Assembly: GCA_029237695.1 (NCBI GenBank)
Contig: CM055266.1
Location: forward strand, 125,602,569-125,666,568
Source: Conchocele bisecta
Taxonomy: Eukaryota; Mollusca; Bivalvia; Lucinida; Thyasiridae
Direction: 5' to 3'
Length of the DNA stretch: 64,000 nt
Of this stretch, positions 1 through 10,332 are shown in pieces. The notes beneath the pieces were generated by a model. That model was not told the origin of the DNA. It saw nothing but the letters and a program-made list of their open reading frames with translations, and made no database searches. A program made the position numbers and the translations under genes. Every line of letters starts with the position of its first letter. Position 1 is the stretch's first letter.

Positions 1-85
1 ATACGTGACACACGAGGTATACAATAGATTACATAATACAACGATGGGTAAAAATACAAAATGCATATGTATAAGCCACTAGTCA

Positions 86-1022
86 TTATAACCATAAAGC
101 ATTTCTTATAAAAATAGCTAAATTTCTTAATTGCTTTCCAGATTTTTTCTCAAATAGCTGTGCGAATTTTAAAATATTTGGTCTTCTAAAATAAAATGGC
201 TTGATATACCGTTTTCGAACTTCATCATAGAAGCGGCACTCGAAAAGGAAATGAAACTCGTCACCGAGAGCACCAGCGCCACATTTGCTTGCTCTCGGCA
301 CACTTGTCCATCTACCAGTTTCGACCGCCAGTCTATGATTACAAGTTCGAAATCTGGTCAATGTTTTTCTTAACCTTTCCGTGAGATTAATTAAATATGT
401 TTCTAATCCAAACTCTGTTTTAAAGATTCTATACGTAATTCCACGTGAAGATGAATCGATGCTGGTGAGCCATGACTGAATAAACTGGTTCTGAAGCTGA
501 GTCCTGGCGTAGTGGCTCAGCCAGATAGCATTAACATCGTTCTGGCTAAGCCATACGCCAGGAACTCCAATTTCAGTTAAAATAGATTTAACATTCTGAA
601 TCCATTGGAAATGAGTCACATTTGCTTCATGTTGTGTATATAATAACTTATACATAAGAAACAATAATTTACTCTGCTTCCCTGAAACTAATTTTGCCCA
701 AAACGAAATAATTCTACATTTAATGTCAATAATAAGCGGAGTTCTCCATAAACCATGAAATTTGGTGTGGATTTCTTTACCCCCAAAACAGTTTTACAAA
801 ATTCAAATGAATTGTTTCTATAGCCGAAATGTTTTCAAATCCCCAGATTTCACAGGCATAGCAGAGAATTTGAGTGATACATTGATCAAATAACTTAAGC
901 TGACAGTCTACTGGAGTTGACAAGTTGTTAATCTTTCTAAATAGGCCGAAACGAGCTTTGGATGCTTGGTCAGTTATATATGGCTGCAACACGGGTGACG
1001 ATATCAAAAATGAGGAGCAAGT
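86..1022 (-). pseudogene. LINE (non-LTR retrotransposon) ORF2 C-terminal fragment, frameshifted
   Basis: Two open frames on the minus strand are one protein broken by a frameshift in a G run near 780-784. The upstream part (1007-777) contains KARFGLFRKINNLS, LFDQCITQILCYACEIWGF and an IHLNFVKLFWG stretch. After the shift it continues GLWRTPLIIDIKCRIISFW, then LYTQHEAN, and a Cys/His motif SKCGAGALGDEFHFLFEC around 296-222 on the plus numbering. This layout (a helical stretch, then a C-x-C..DEFHFLFEC motif) is what I know from the region downstream of reverse transcriptase in mollusc and cnidarian LINE ORF2 proteins. There is no RT catalytic YxDD here, and an in-frame stop closes the frame upstream at 1023-1025, so the copy is 5'-truncated and dead. 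It ends shortly before the left edge. The LINE clade is not determined. Confidence 0.72.
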
Positions 1023-1391
1023 TTATCAGTGGAGTCATTTTAAATCGCTAACATGGTGTATATTCATTCACAAAACATTTGAAATTGGGTATCAAATGTT
1101 TTCATTCATCTTTGAACAGACACTGATCATTTTCGTTGACAAAAATAAATATCAAAGCAATACTATTTCCATTTGCTGTTGTACTCGGTTTTGCATAGGA
1201 AACCCGGTTTATTACACAATTAATCACTTTTACATTCGTGCATATAGTATTAAACGTGATTCCTCAATGGTGTTTTTATATCACTCAGGTAACATACATC
1301 TCATTTATCCCATTGCAAAGTTCACACTTCCAGACCTTCCACAAAATAAAGAATATCATGTTAGTGTGTTTTGATATCAAGTTCATCAGGA

Positions 1392-1631
1392 GGCCGTTTC
1401 ACTAAACTTCGTAAGACTAAAATGTTCGTAAGTGCAAAATAATTATAGCCTGTAAATTTCACACTAACACTGTTTTCTTGTAAACAATCATTGGATTTAC
1501 ATTTATTGAGCATAGGCTGCATAAGCAGCCTATGCTCAATAAATGTAAATCCATCAATTGAAATTTCCAGAAGATCCTAAATTTGCACTTACGAACATTT
1601 TAGTCGTACGAAGTTGAGTGAAACGGGCCCC
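1392..1631. repeat. Family A palindromic element, copy A1
   Basis: Terminal inverted repeats GGCCGTTTCACTAAACTTCG and its complement flank arms containing GTAAGTGCAAAAT. The centre is a perfect stem around GAGCATAGGCTGCATAAGCA. It lies inside a further inverted pair (TTTTGATATCAAGTTCATCA at 1370-1389 and its complement near 1674-1694), so it is nested in an older inverted repeat that also keeps a short stem at 1633-1667. Confidence 0.8.
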
Positions 1632-2060
1632 ATGCTCGGTACGGTAGGAATTTCTACCGTTTCCGAGCCGGTGCTGATGAACTTGATTTCAAAACATGAA
1701 TAACCGGGTATTCTATTTATCAGGTAATATTGTTTTTATGTGAAATGATGGGAACATATAGCATGGTTTTCATTGAACAGAAAACAGACTTGTTTACGTT
1801 GTGTCATTTCACCGACGTCATTTGTCAACGTCATGTGAATTACTTCGACCAATAGGACCTCAGATAACGTAGTTGTATCAGTCAGCGTATATTCAGTTAG
1901 TGCATGGCCAGTTACCTGATAAATAGATAGAGAGAAATCGCCATCGGATTAACTGAAGATTTGACAGCAGAGCTTGTGATACATTCATTGGTAGCTCAAT
2001 GTCTTCCACGTTATGTTCTATGGTTTAACCAAACTGCTTCCTCGGGATACTATTCACCTG

Positions 2061-2303
2061 GGGGGCCGTTTCACTAAACTTTGTACAACTAAAATGTTCG
2101 TAAGTGCAAAATTATGATAGTCGGTAAATTACACATTAACAATGTTTTATTGTAAACAATTATTGGATTTACATTTATTGAGCATAGGCTGCATAAGCAG
2201 CCTATGCTCAATAAATGTAAATACATCAATTGAAATTTCCAGACGATCCTAAATTTGCACTTACGAACATTTTAGTCGTACGAAGTTAAGTGAAACGGCC
2301 CCC
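2061..2303. repeat. Family A palindromic element, copy A2
   Basis: Very similar to the copy at 1392-1631 over its whole length, including the central GAGCATAGGCTGCATAAGCA stem. The ends are GGGGGGCCGTTTCAC and GTGAAACGGCCCCC. It is non-coding and only about 430 bp from the previous copy. Confidence 0.82.
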
Positions 2304-2640
2304 TGAACTCTGCGTATGTGGTCTGCTGTTCTGTTTTCTCATACATCAATCAAACACCTTTATGTTTTGACAGGACAGTCATCAAAGCAGCATCCAAAAT
2401 GTCGAGTCAAATGAGGAATGTGTGGCTAATAAAGTTTGATGAATGTTTGCTTATATCCCCGAGTTTTGTGTATTTACTGGTCAATATCAATATTGGTTTT
2501 CAGATCAACCAATCGATATCGCATATATAATAATATATTTTTTCCAATACTGAAAGTACATATTATGTGTTCATTTCAGTGGCATACGCAGCAAATAGTT
2601 AGCTGTTTTCAAAAGACAATGAAATCATACATCATGAACT

Positions 2641-2853
2641 ACAGTGAAATATCTCTAAACCGTACATGAGGTCCTCAGGATGTCCGGTTTAGAAATGTTC
2701 CACTGTATCTCAGGCATATGACCATCCTGGGACATAATTTTGTATTTTACAATCATTAACATGCATTATTATTTGAGATGTGTTACCAAGAAACCCATCA
2801 AAATGAGGTAACTTATATTTTGTTGGTGTCAGGATTAGCGAGGTTCTACTGTA
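2641..2853. mobile_element. Family B MITE (pogo/Tigger-like ends), copy B1
   Basis: It starts at a hairpin, CAGTGAAATATCTCTAAACC to GGTTTAGAAATGTTCCACTG, followed by about 145 bp of unique tail and a second terminal GCGAGGTTCTACTGTA. TA flanks CAGTG at the ends. CAGTG..ACCTCTnTAA termini with TA target duplication are what I know from the pogo/Tigger branch of Tc1/mariner. It has no transposase and the copy is diverged. Confidence 0.6.
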
Positions 2854-2886
2854 TAATGTATTTGTTTTGCTACTAAAGTTTGCTTT

Positions 2887-3330
2887 TAAATAGATAGAGA
2901 ATAGTAGGTTATTGCCGTGAATGGGAACAAATATCCGGCAAGGCTCAAGAATTTCTTTATTTCTCATCAGAAGTATATGTTGTGACCACTCATTTGAACC
3001 GTCTCGCTGAGACGGTTCAAATTAGTGGTCACAACATATATTTTGGTTCAGAAATAAGGAAAATAGATAGAGAATAGTAGGTTAGTGCCGTGAATGGGAA
3101 AAAATATCTGACAAGGCTCAGGAAACGGGATGGGCTAGGCTCTGCCGAGCACATCCCGTTTCCGTGCCGCGCCAGATATTTTTTTCCATTCACGGCACTA
3201 ACCTACTATTCTATTTATCCCGTCAACGCCTACAAATGGCTGTAAAATGCAAAAATAGTATTGACTGGATATCACAAATGTTTCACGGCACCGTGTTTCA
3301 CGGCACATACGCACCGTGTTGACGGGATAA
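2887..3330. repeat. C-E composite repeat, copy 1
   Basis: A partial C end (AGAGAATAGTAGGTTATTGCC) runs into CAAGGCTCAAGAATTTC, then a perfect E palindrome at 2953-3058, then a full C hairpin (3066-3215) and the C tail, which ends GTGTTGACGGGATA. The same order, mirrored, is seen at 52329-52842, so the unit was copied as a composite. Confidence 0.75.
2953..3058. repeat. Family E perfect palindrome, copy E1
   Basis: The arms are TTTATTTCTCATCAGAAGTA..GTTGTGACCACT..GAACCGTCTC, with centre GCTGAGACGG. Imperfect only at the right end. No coding capacity. Confidence 0.8.
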
Positions 3331-3345
3331 TAAACCATTCTGTGG

Positions 3346-3628
3346 CAAGGGACAAGGATTATTTTTATTAATTCGTTCCCACGAAATAATAATTAGTTCC
3401 CTCAATTTAACAATTCGTTCCCTCGAATTAACAATTCGTTCCCTCGAATTAACAATTCGTTCCCACGAAATGACAATTCCTTCCCTCAATTTAACAATTC
3501 GTTCCCTCGAATTAACAATTCGTTCCCACGAATTGTTAATTCGTGGGAACGAATTGTTCAATTGTGGGAACTAATTGTTATTTCGTGGGAACTAATTAAC
3601 AAAAAAATAAATGATACGTCCCCTGCGG
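3346..3628. repeat. Family D fold-back tandem array, copy D1
   Basis: About nine units of roughly 21 bp (AATTAACAATTCGTTCCCAC) run forward, then about three run inverted (GTGGGAACGAATTGTTAATT). The array is bounded by GGGACAAGG and its counterpart CGTCCCCTGCGG. Because the unit is a multiple of three, it leaves long periodic open frames that are not proteins. Terminal inverted repeats built of short tandem units recall the architecture of Drosophila Foldback elements; homology is not implied. Confidence 0.8.
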
Positions 3629-3726
3629 CGCTCCCTACAATTCAGACAAGCCAGGTGTGGTGCAGAAAATGTGCACGTATTAGCAGAGTTCTGTTTACAG
3701 TTACAAGAAACATTTACATATACATA

Positions 3727-3926
3727 CAGTGAAACCTCTATAAATCGGACACCCTGGGATGTCCCCAGGGTGTCCGGCTTACAGAGGTTTCACTGCAAAT
3801 CAGGCATGTGATCATTCTGAGCCATAGTCATAAACAGATATTAATTGTCACCTAGATCAATTAGCAAGAATCAAAAATAGGATCACAGGTGTTTCTTGGT
3901 GTCCGGTTTAGAGAGGTTCCACTGTA
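3727..3926. mobile_element. Family B MITE, copy B2
   Basis: The hairpin at 3727-3795 (CAGTGAAACCTCTATAAATC and its complement) is followed by the family tail AATCAGGCATGTGATCATTC and a closing GGTTTAGAGAGGTTCCACTG at 3904-3925. Both ends abut TA. Confidence 0.65.
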
Positions 3927-3999
3927 CCTAAAACGTACTCCAAATGGGTTAATGAACCAACGGAATAAAGAAAAACAAATCTACTGGAAATACATACAG

Positions 4000-4037
4000 A
4001 AAACAAACAATTAACTGCACTTTAATAACTCTTTATT
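4000..4037 (-). terminator. Possible polyadenylation signal, minus strand
   Basis: On the minus strand AATAAAG at 4037-4031 is followed about 15-30 nt later by GTTAATTGTTTGTTTTCTG, a T/G-rich downstream element. It is the best-formed poly(A) site I can see downstream of the GATA stop codon. Using it would imply a 6.3-kb 3' UTR full of repeats, so the link to that gene is weak. Confidence 0.22.
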
Positions 4038-4849
4038 TCATTTGTAGAACAAGTTTGTACAATTTCTAAGACAGTAAGTCAATGTACATGTCAATATATA
4101 TGGCAAATATTTAACCAGTGAACTTGTATTCTGGATATAATGATCTCAGAACGCGTCGTAAGCAACATGGAGTACTATCATGGAGTTATATCATGTATGC
4201 AACAATCGGCTCACCTGCAAACGTATTACTGTTTTCGTACTTTTCATATTTGGAAATGAGATACATTTAAATACCGTATTCCGACCAGCGTCTACATTAA
4301 CTGTCATAATTGTGATACATCATGTGATAGCATACCTATGAACATGTGCGATATCTCATGAAAATTGTTTACAAAATTTACGATATTTTCTGTAAAAGAC
4401 GTTGAAAGTCGACGAAATATTCAGAGCAAATGTAAAATAGAATTTTGCATTTGCTATGAAAATTTAATGAACTTTCGACGCCAGTTATGGAAAATATCAC
4501 AGTTTCAGTAAATATTTTTACGAAAAAACCGCACATTTTCGTATGTACAAAATCACATGCTTATTATATATCTGACACGTAGTATAGATACTGATCAGAT
4601 GGATTGAATGGTGACTGGCACATAGTACACAGACAACTTAAAATGTGCTTGCAGTATAAAAGTTGAGTTTTGCCAATGTAAATGAATGAGTTACTTCCCT
4701 TGGGAATACTAGGCAGATACGACGTTGCAGTATATGCACTACCCCATACAGTACATGTATGCGATTGGTCAGTTAAATCGTGATCATGGGTGATGACGGC
4801 ATATGTTTTTTAAATGAAGTATGGGAAGTTCAACTTCATAATGAGTATT
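4038..4849. other. Unique AT-rich stretch
   Basis: No gene, RNA or strong repeat is seen. Around 4390-4480 there is a weak inverted pair (GACGTTGAAAGTCGACG and AACTTTCGACGCC) that resembles the stronger hairpin at 16381-16471. Confidence 0.4.
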
Positions 4850-5044
4850 TTAACACTAGAAGCGGGAACCGAAAATTGTCGTATGCCGTATTTTTATCTT
4901 TTATTTCTCAATAAAAACATGGCTTGACAGCAATTTAGAAGGAAAGGATTCTAAAGTGCTATCAAACAATTTTTAATGAGAAAACTGGAAATTATAAAAC
5001 AAACAGCAGGCGATAAAATTTAATTCAGCAGTGAATTGGTTAAA
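4850..5044. repeat. Family N repeat, copy N1
   Basis: Aligns by eye along its length with 7714-7899: GCGGGAA.CGAAA, GTCGT.TGCCG, TCTCAA.AAAAACATG, AGAGAAAACT, ACAGCAG.CGA.AA, ending in GGTTAA. The ends are weakly inverted (TTAAC..GTTAA). The two copies are diverged and non-coding. Confidence 0.5.
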
Positions 5045-5151
5045 TGCATGAATATTCAGGTAAATGTAGAATGTATGTCAATGATTCATGTAAACATGTT
5101 TAGGAATTTCTACTCTGGTCACGGATGACGCGATATCTCCTTTGTCAACCA

Positions 5152-5219
5152 GGGCCCGGTTGTTCAAAACATTATTTAACAGTCCGTTAAGCTAACTGGT
5201 GTTTTGAACAACCGGGCCC
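5152..5219. repeat. Single hairpin, 68 bp
   Basis: GGGCCCGGTTGTTCAAAACA pairs with GTGTTTTGAACAACCGGGCC across a short AT-rich loop. It is not found elsewhere in the window. Confidence 0.7.
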
Positions 5220-5454
5220 AGAACTTCCAACATTGCGCCGAAGTTGCACTTCTAAGACGATCAGTTTAACATGACAGCATAATTGATGGCAATAAGTCTG
5301 ACGTACCATAAGAAAAAATGACTTATTGAGCTTGGTACTAGATGCGCCTACACTCACAAATAAGTCTAATGATCCGCGTATATATTTCTCTTAATATCGT
5401 TTTGGATAACATTCCAGATGGTTCTAGCGAATATGTGGGCGTACTAGTTAATTA

Positions 5455-5493
5455 GTTGCGGGCAAAGTTTTGCAGAGTTACTGCCCGCAACTG
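5455..5493. repeat. Family L hairpin, short copy L1
   Basis: GTTGCGGGCA and TGCCCGCAAC frame a short interior containing TGCAGAGTTACT. It shares its right arm with the longer hairpin at 30187-30290. Confidence 0.6.
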
Positions 5494-6370
5494 TAAGTTA
5501 ATAAAAGCTACACTTGCCAAAGGCTGAATAAGTCCTATTTCTTGTCATGGTTTGTAAGATACGTTTGCTTGTACAATAGTACAGTGAATTTCCAACATTA
5601 GGTGGTAGTCTGAGAGCCGTAAGTACACCGGAATGTCTATTTATAGGGTCCGTTTCATCAGTCACGTGTATCAAAACATGTAATCCAGCCATTTCAGAGA
5701 AATCCCACCGGTAGCATCTTCATACAATTGCCGAGAATTATGTCAAATGTTCCAAAAGCTGGCGTATTTGCCCTTTTGTCGGTTGTAGGTGATTCGAAAT
5801 AAAGTTCGCCAATTATATGTACATTGTATTGCAACTATTGGCATTTTTGACTACAATATGGACAATGAATAGCAGTAGTATTCCTCTTTGGCTGGTGATA
5901 TATAATCAAGTCCATATATATATATGCCTTATCACGTGCGAGATGTGTAGAAAACGGGACAAGATCTGCGAATTGAGTCTGTAAATCGCAAACTGTCACG
6001 AACAGTGCATAGCATTTCTCTGAATTCCTCCGTATATTTCAGCTTTATTTATTGATAATATGAAATATAAATGTCCAAACACAAACTTTCAATGTTTCTT
6101 TCTATTTATATATTTTTATTTACGTGAATTTATTTATTTATTCAATGGAAGTTGCCGTTTTCAAACATTTTCCACAAATCTTATAAGCAATAAGGCATAT
6201 TATGACATGGACTCTTATATTAAATTTGAACTGGTCGATGAGAATTTCTGTTTAACCGCATATAATAATTATCCGAAATTGATTTCGATTATTTTCTATA
6301 AGTGAAACTTTCACATCTTTGATATATTTTCGGGTAATGGGCAATGTATGGACATGAGGATGTGATAACA
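5494..6370. other. Unique stretch, nothing recognised
   Basis: AT-rich DNA with short TA runs near 5918-5926 and 6100-6140. No gene, RNA or repeat family member could be supported. Confidence 0.4.
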
Positions 6371-6470
6371 CGGTTAGATCACGTTCGTCCGCATGTACGA
6401 GAAGATAATCCGCGAGCTATAGCTCGTGGATTATCTCCTCGTACATGCGGACGAACCGTGATCTAACTGT
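6371..6470. repeat. Single hairpin, 100 bp
   Basis: CGGTTAGATCACG..TTCGTCCGCATGTACGAG pairs almost perfectly with its complement around the centre CGAGCTATAGCTCG. Single copy in the window. Confidence 0.75.
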
Positions 6471-6921
6471 GGCTTAACACATGGCATACATTACACTGTA
6501 CATGCGCCATCTAGTTTGTTTGTACTAAGAAATATATTTCACATTTAAAAGTCATTTACAGAAAATAGTCTTACGAAATAAATGCCGGCGAAATACGGAA
6601 TGGAATACGACAGAAATCTCACCGCCTGTCACATACATATTGGTCTTCTGTCGTTATCGCCCTGGAACGGTCATCCACGATGTGGAGCCGTCCACAGGTG
6701 CAAGTAATAGACAGTGCCAGTTTGGATTTCTTGTGATCCTACATGTAGTTCACAATTATTACAAATCATATTAATAAGAAAAACACTTCAAAATGTCAAT
6801 GATACATGAACATTTAACAGCTTGTGTACTGATACCTTACTGATACCATTGCATGGCGGTAAATGACACAGTAAGGCCGCCATAGCACTATCAAAACGGT
6901 GTGTCAATTTCATACACCTTA

Positions 6922-7232
6922 ACCAGTAGCCAATTTCATCAAAATTGCAAAGTATACTTATCTAGCAAAGTATACTTTGAGGGAGTAATCATTTATTTTT
7001 CCCGAAATGAATTATGTCATACAGAACTAACGACTGCATATATTTAATGAATAAAAGTATGCAGAATTATTATACTGAATTTATTACATTATCACAGCCA
7101 AAATGGCTGTGATAATGTAATACATTCAGTATAATAAAAGTAATAAATGTATCCTTAAATTGAAAATGTCTCCCTCAAGGTATACTTGGCTAGATAAGTA
7201 TACTTTGCAATGTTGGTGGCATAGACTACTGG
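6922..7232. mobile_element. Family F palindromic MITE, copy F1
   Basis: About 310 bp with ends CCAGTAGCCAATTTCATC and GGCATAGACTACTGG. Next come AAGTATACTTTGAGGGAGTA arms, and the centre is a long stem TTACATTATCACAGCC/GGCTGTGATAATGTAA. The shared architecture with four other copies marks it as a MITE of unknown superfamily. Confidence 0.8.
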
Positions 7233-7254
7233 TATGAATCAGACTAAACCATGT

Positions 7255-7486
7255 GGCCCGTTTCACTAAACTTCGTACGACTAAGAAGTTTTCAAGTGAA
7301 AATCTAAAATTGACAACAAAAGTTCGAAATAGTAGGAAATCTAGGATTCTTTGGCGGATTAGCTCACATTCAATGGCCACTACATGTATGTAGTATATTA
7401 TAGCATTAGTACGTCATATTGACGTTTCATTACTATAATCGTCGTACGAACATTGTTATCGTACGAAGTTTAGTGAAACGGGCCCC
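7255..7486. repeat. Family A element, copy A3 (variant interior)
   Basis: The ends GGCCCGTTTCACTAAACTTC and GTTTAGTGAAACGGGCC match family A. The interior lacks the usual GCATAGGCTGC stem and carries unrelated AT-rich sequence instead. Confidence 0.65.
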
Positions 7487-7512
7487 AGATATATAGCGAG
7501 TATTGGCAGAAC

Positions 7513-7582
7513 AGCGAACAGTGTAGCCCCAGATCAGACTGCGCTGTAGCGCAGTCTGATCTGGGTCTACACTGGTCGCAAA
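7513..7582. repeat. Family G core hairpin alone
   Basis: GCGAACAGTGTAGCCCCAGA to TGGGTCTACACTGGTCGC, centred on CAGACTGCGCTGTAGCGCAG. Only the hairpin of the ~230-bp G element is present. Confidence 0.7.
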
Positions 7583-7713
7583 TATCATTAGGTACAATAC
7601 GACAGTTTATGGCCCATACAAGTATACAGTGTGAGTGAGTGACATTCAATAATGTACGTACGCTCGGACGAACGCCGTACATGTACACAATACCGGGACT
7701 AGACATACACGAC

Positions 7714-7899
7714 TTAACCCTTAAAAGGCGGGAAACGAAAGGTGTCGTCTGCCGATTTTTTTCAAAACTTTCTTATGTCTCAACAAAAACATGTGATTTT
7801 GCCATCGCGTCTGCACAAACAATGTTTTAATAGAGAAAACTAGAACGTTAAGAAGATAACAGCAGACGACAAGATTTATTTCAGTTTTTTAAAGGTTAA
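7714..7899. repeat. Family N repeat, copy N2
   Basis: Counterpart of 4850-5044, bounded by TTAACCCTT and AAAGGTTAA, which are inverted. No coding potential. Confidence 0.5.
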
Positions 7900-8479
7900 T
7901 GAAATGGTTTACAAAACTGTAAACCAATAAAATTGTACAATTCTGCAATCTCTCATCTGATCAACATTTAAATAAATTAATATTTACAATAGTTTATTTA
8001 TTAAAATCCAATGGTCACTTCAAATAAGTCACGTGTTTGTGTATGAGAGTTATCTCCCGTCCTCAAGCAGAGTTACCACCCCTGGTGACCAGGGCATCAA
8101 ACTATTATTTACACAAAACAAACGTCTCAAGTCAAAGTAACTTCCGGTTCCGGTTTCAAAGCACCACCTTCTTCCCGCCAAAACGGCAGACGAAATTAGC
8201 TTTAGCAGACCACATTTCTCTCTGGCTCTCTAATAATTTATGGAAGCAGGTTTGAAAGATATTATAATCGTCTGTGTACCAAACGATAAAAACATCCAAC
8301 CGTGTTTCATTTTTCGGATAAAACTAAAATAAAACTATAAACAAATCGTTTCGTCTGCGTTTGGCGATTTCAGTAAAAAACAATGCAATGCAAACGACAT
8401 AAACATGTTGCTATGGCACAGCAATGGCGCCCATGACGTCATATGTGACTAACCACGACAAAAAGGGGATTTGTAGTTT
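7900..8479. other. Unique stretch in the GATA 3' flank
   Basis: AT-rich, with a T/A run at 7975-8010 that includes TTTATT hexamers (AATAAA on the minus strand). Nothing coding is supported. Confidence 0.35.
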
Positions 8480-8537
8480 GCGACAAGTGTAGCCCCTGAT
8501 CAGTCTGCGCAGACTGTCAGGGACTACATTGTTCGCC
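8480..8537. repeat. Family G core hairpin, short
   Basis: GCGACAAGTGTAGCCCCTGA pairs imperfectly with CAGGGACTACATTGTTCGC around CAGTCTGCGCAGACTG. Confidence 0.65.
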
Positions 8538-9195
8538 TATTATGGGCTGTGGAGACAGTTATTATTTCTCAAATTAAAGCGTTATATACATATCAAGCTG
8601 CATATGTTAGCTAGCTGATCAGTAACTACACTGACCAAACACTGCATAAATCCCTTTGTTGTCGTGACTGGTCACATGATGGCCTGTGTAGAGCTGTATT
8701 TGAGATCTGTGACATGGGGTCTTGTCACGCGCAGGTGTGTCCATTTCACATTTTACGCTTGGTATATAAATACACAGCTCACTAACATCAATCAATATGT
8801 TGCTGTTCGTTACCGATTTAATATTATGTCCATTTCTGATAAAAGCATCCACAATTCTATTCGACGAATGTATACCCCGATCATTATGAGCACGCCTCGC
8901 AGATGGCTGATTTCATCATTGTTCGCTATTATTCAAACAATAAAAGATGGAGGTATTATACATTGGTTATGTTTAGTTTTAACGCCATGGATGGTATTAG
9001 TGATAGATGTTCACTTGGATCCCATACAAAGTCGTGGATTCGCTCCGTTTCACCTATTTTCTAGTTTGTGTTCCGTGCAGGTGTGTAGAAACGCCCCCAA
9101 ACGCTCCAAAAGCAAACGACAATGAACACACACACGCACAGACAAAATCCCGACTGTTCTGTTACACTGCGTGCCATAAACACATATCTCACAAG

Positions 9196-9430
9196 TGTGG
9201 CTGTGACTCTAGAAATAGGGACTATCGGTTTTGTGACCGGTTTAGATCCAGATCAGCCTGTGCATCCGCACAGGCTGATCAGGATCTGCACCGTTCGCCG
9301 TATCCGTCAATGAAACACCCGCCATGCGTCGAAAACGCAATACAGATCGGGTTACACGAGTGTGCTTTTTGGGTCAGAAACTTCACTGGTCACAAATCTC
9401 ATAAGTACGATTTCTCCAATCACAGTCACA
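9196..9430. mobile_element. Family G element, copy G1
   Basis: A full-length element of about 235 bp bounded by TGTGGCTGTGACTC and TCCAATCACAGTCACA. It has an internal hairpin, TAGATCCAGATCAGCCTGTG, with its complement, and the motifs ATGAAACACCCGCCATGC and AGTGTGCTTTT typical of the family. Inverted ends without any ORF suggest a DNA MITE; a small-RNA-derived SINE cannot be excluded. Confidence 0.7.
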
Positions 9431-9883
9431 ATTATGAATAGCGATGCCTCAATGTCGTGTTGAGCGGGGCTACAATTACAGCGGTAATGAGGAGATCCGC
9501 AGGTCACAATATGAGCAGGTCTTTACTGTGTAAATGACGCGTGACGTGTCAGTTTACTCCTGGCCCGTCCTCACTCACAGGCTATTTTTCACGTTACACC
9601 TCTCCCAAAACAGTCGGGTTACAGTTTGGTTTACAAGTATTCATCCGCACGGTAACTTGATCTGGTTTCAAACAGAAGCTTGCATTATACTACCACGTGA
9701 CTTAATGTCTTCTGTCCTCGCCCATTTTTTCCTATTCAGAACATCTCGAATGTTAACGAGTTCACCTCACGCTCGGGTTATGCAGCTAACCGTTCAATCC
9801 GCAGCTACAACAATGTTTTCAGCGGAAATATATGGCATGTATTTATGTACGGTTTTTAAAACGCACTGGTCAGAATAATTATT

Positions 9884-10147
9884 TATCCCGTCAACACAGT
9901 GCGTATGTGCCCTGAAACACGGTGCCGTGAAACATTTTTGATATCCAGTCAATACTATGTTTGCATTTTACAGCCATTTGTAGGTGTTGACGAGATAAAT
10001 AGAATAGTAGGTTAGTGCCGTGAATGGGAAAAAATATCTGGCATGGCACGGAAACGCGATGTGCTCGGCAGAGCCTCGCCCAATCCCGTTTCCTGAGCCT
10101 TGCCAGATATTTTTTCCCATTCACGGCACTAACCTACTATTCTCTAT
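9884..10147. repeat. Family C large hairpin, copy C2
   Basis: Begins TATCCCGTCAACACAGTG, includes GTGCCGTGAAACATTTTTGA, then a hairpin whose arms read ATAGTAGGTTAGTGCCGTGA and its complement. It ends TACTATTCTCTATGTA. It lies in the GATA 3' UTR/flank, about 185 bp past the stop. Confidence 0.75.
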
Positions 10148-10332
10148 GTATTGTGTATTTTGTATTGCTATGCGTAATGCCACTTGTTTCGTCTTTTATA
10201 TGGACACATAACGTTTATCCATCCGTCGGCGACTTCTTAGACCCAGATCCGGTGCAGCACCATTTCCATTGGTAAGATGTAACGTTCACATGTAAGTTAC
10301 CGAGAGTAGTGTCGCTTTGTTTGCCCACGTGA

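Noticed and set aside
3298..3561. Open frame with seven-residue periodicity (RERIVN)
   Set aside because: It is the translation of the 21-bp D repeat; every frame of the array is open for the same reason.
3346..3628. CRISPR-like direct repeats
   Set aside because: Units are contiguous with no unique spacers, invert midway, and the DNA is eukaryotic.
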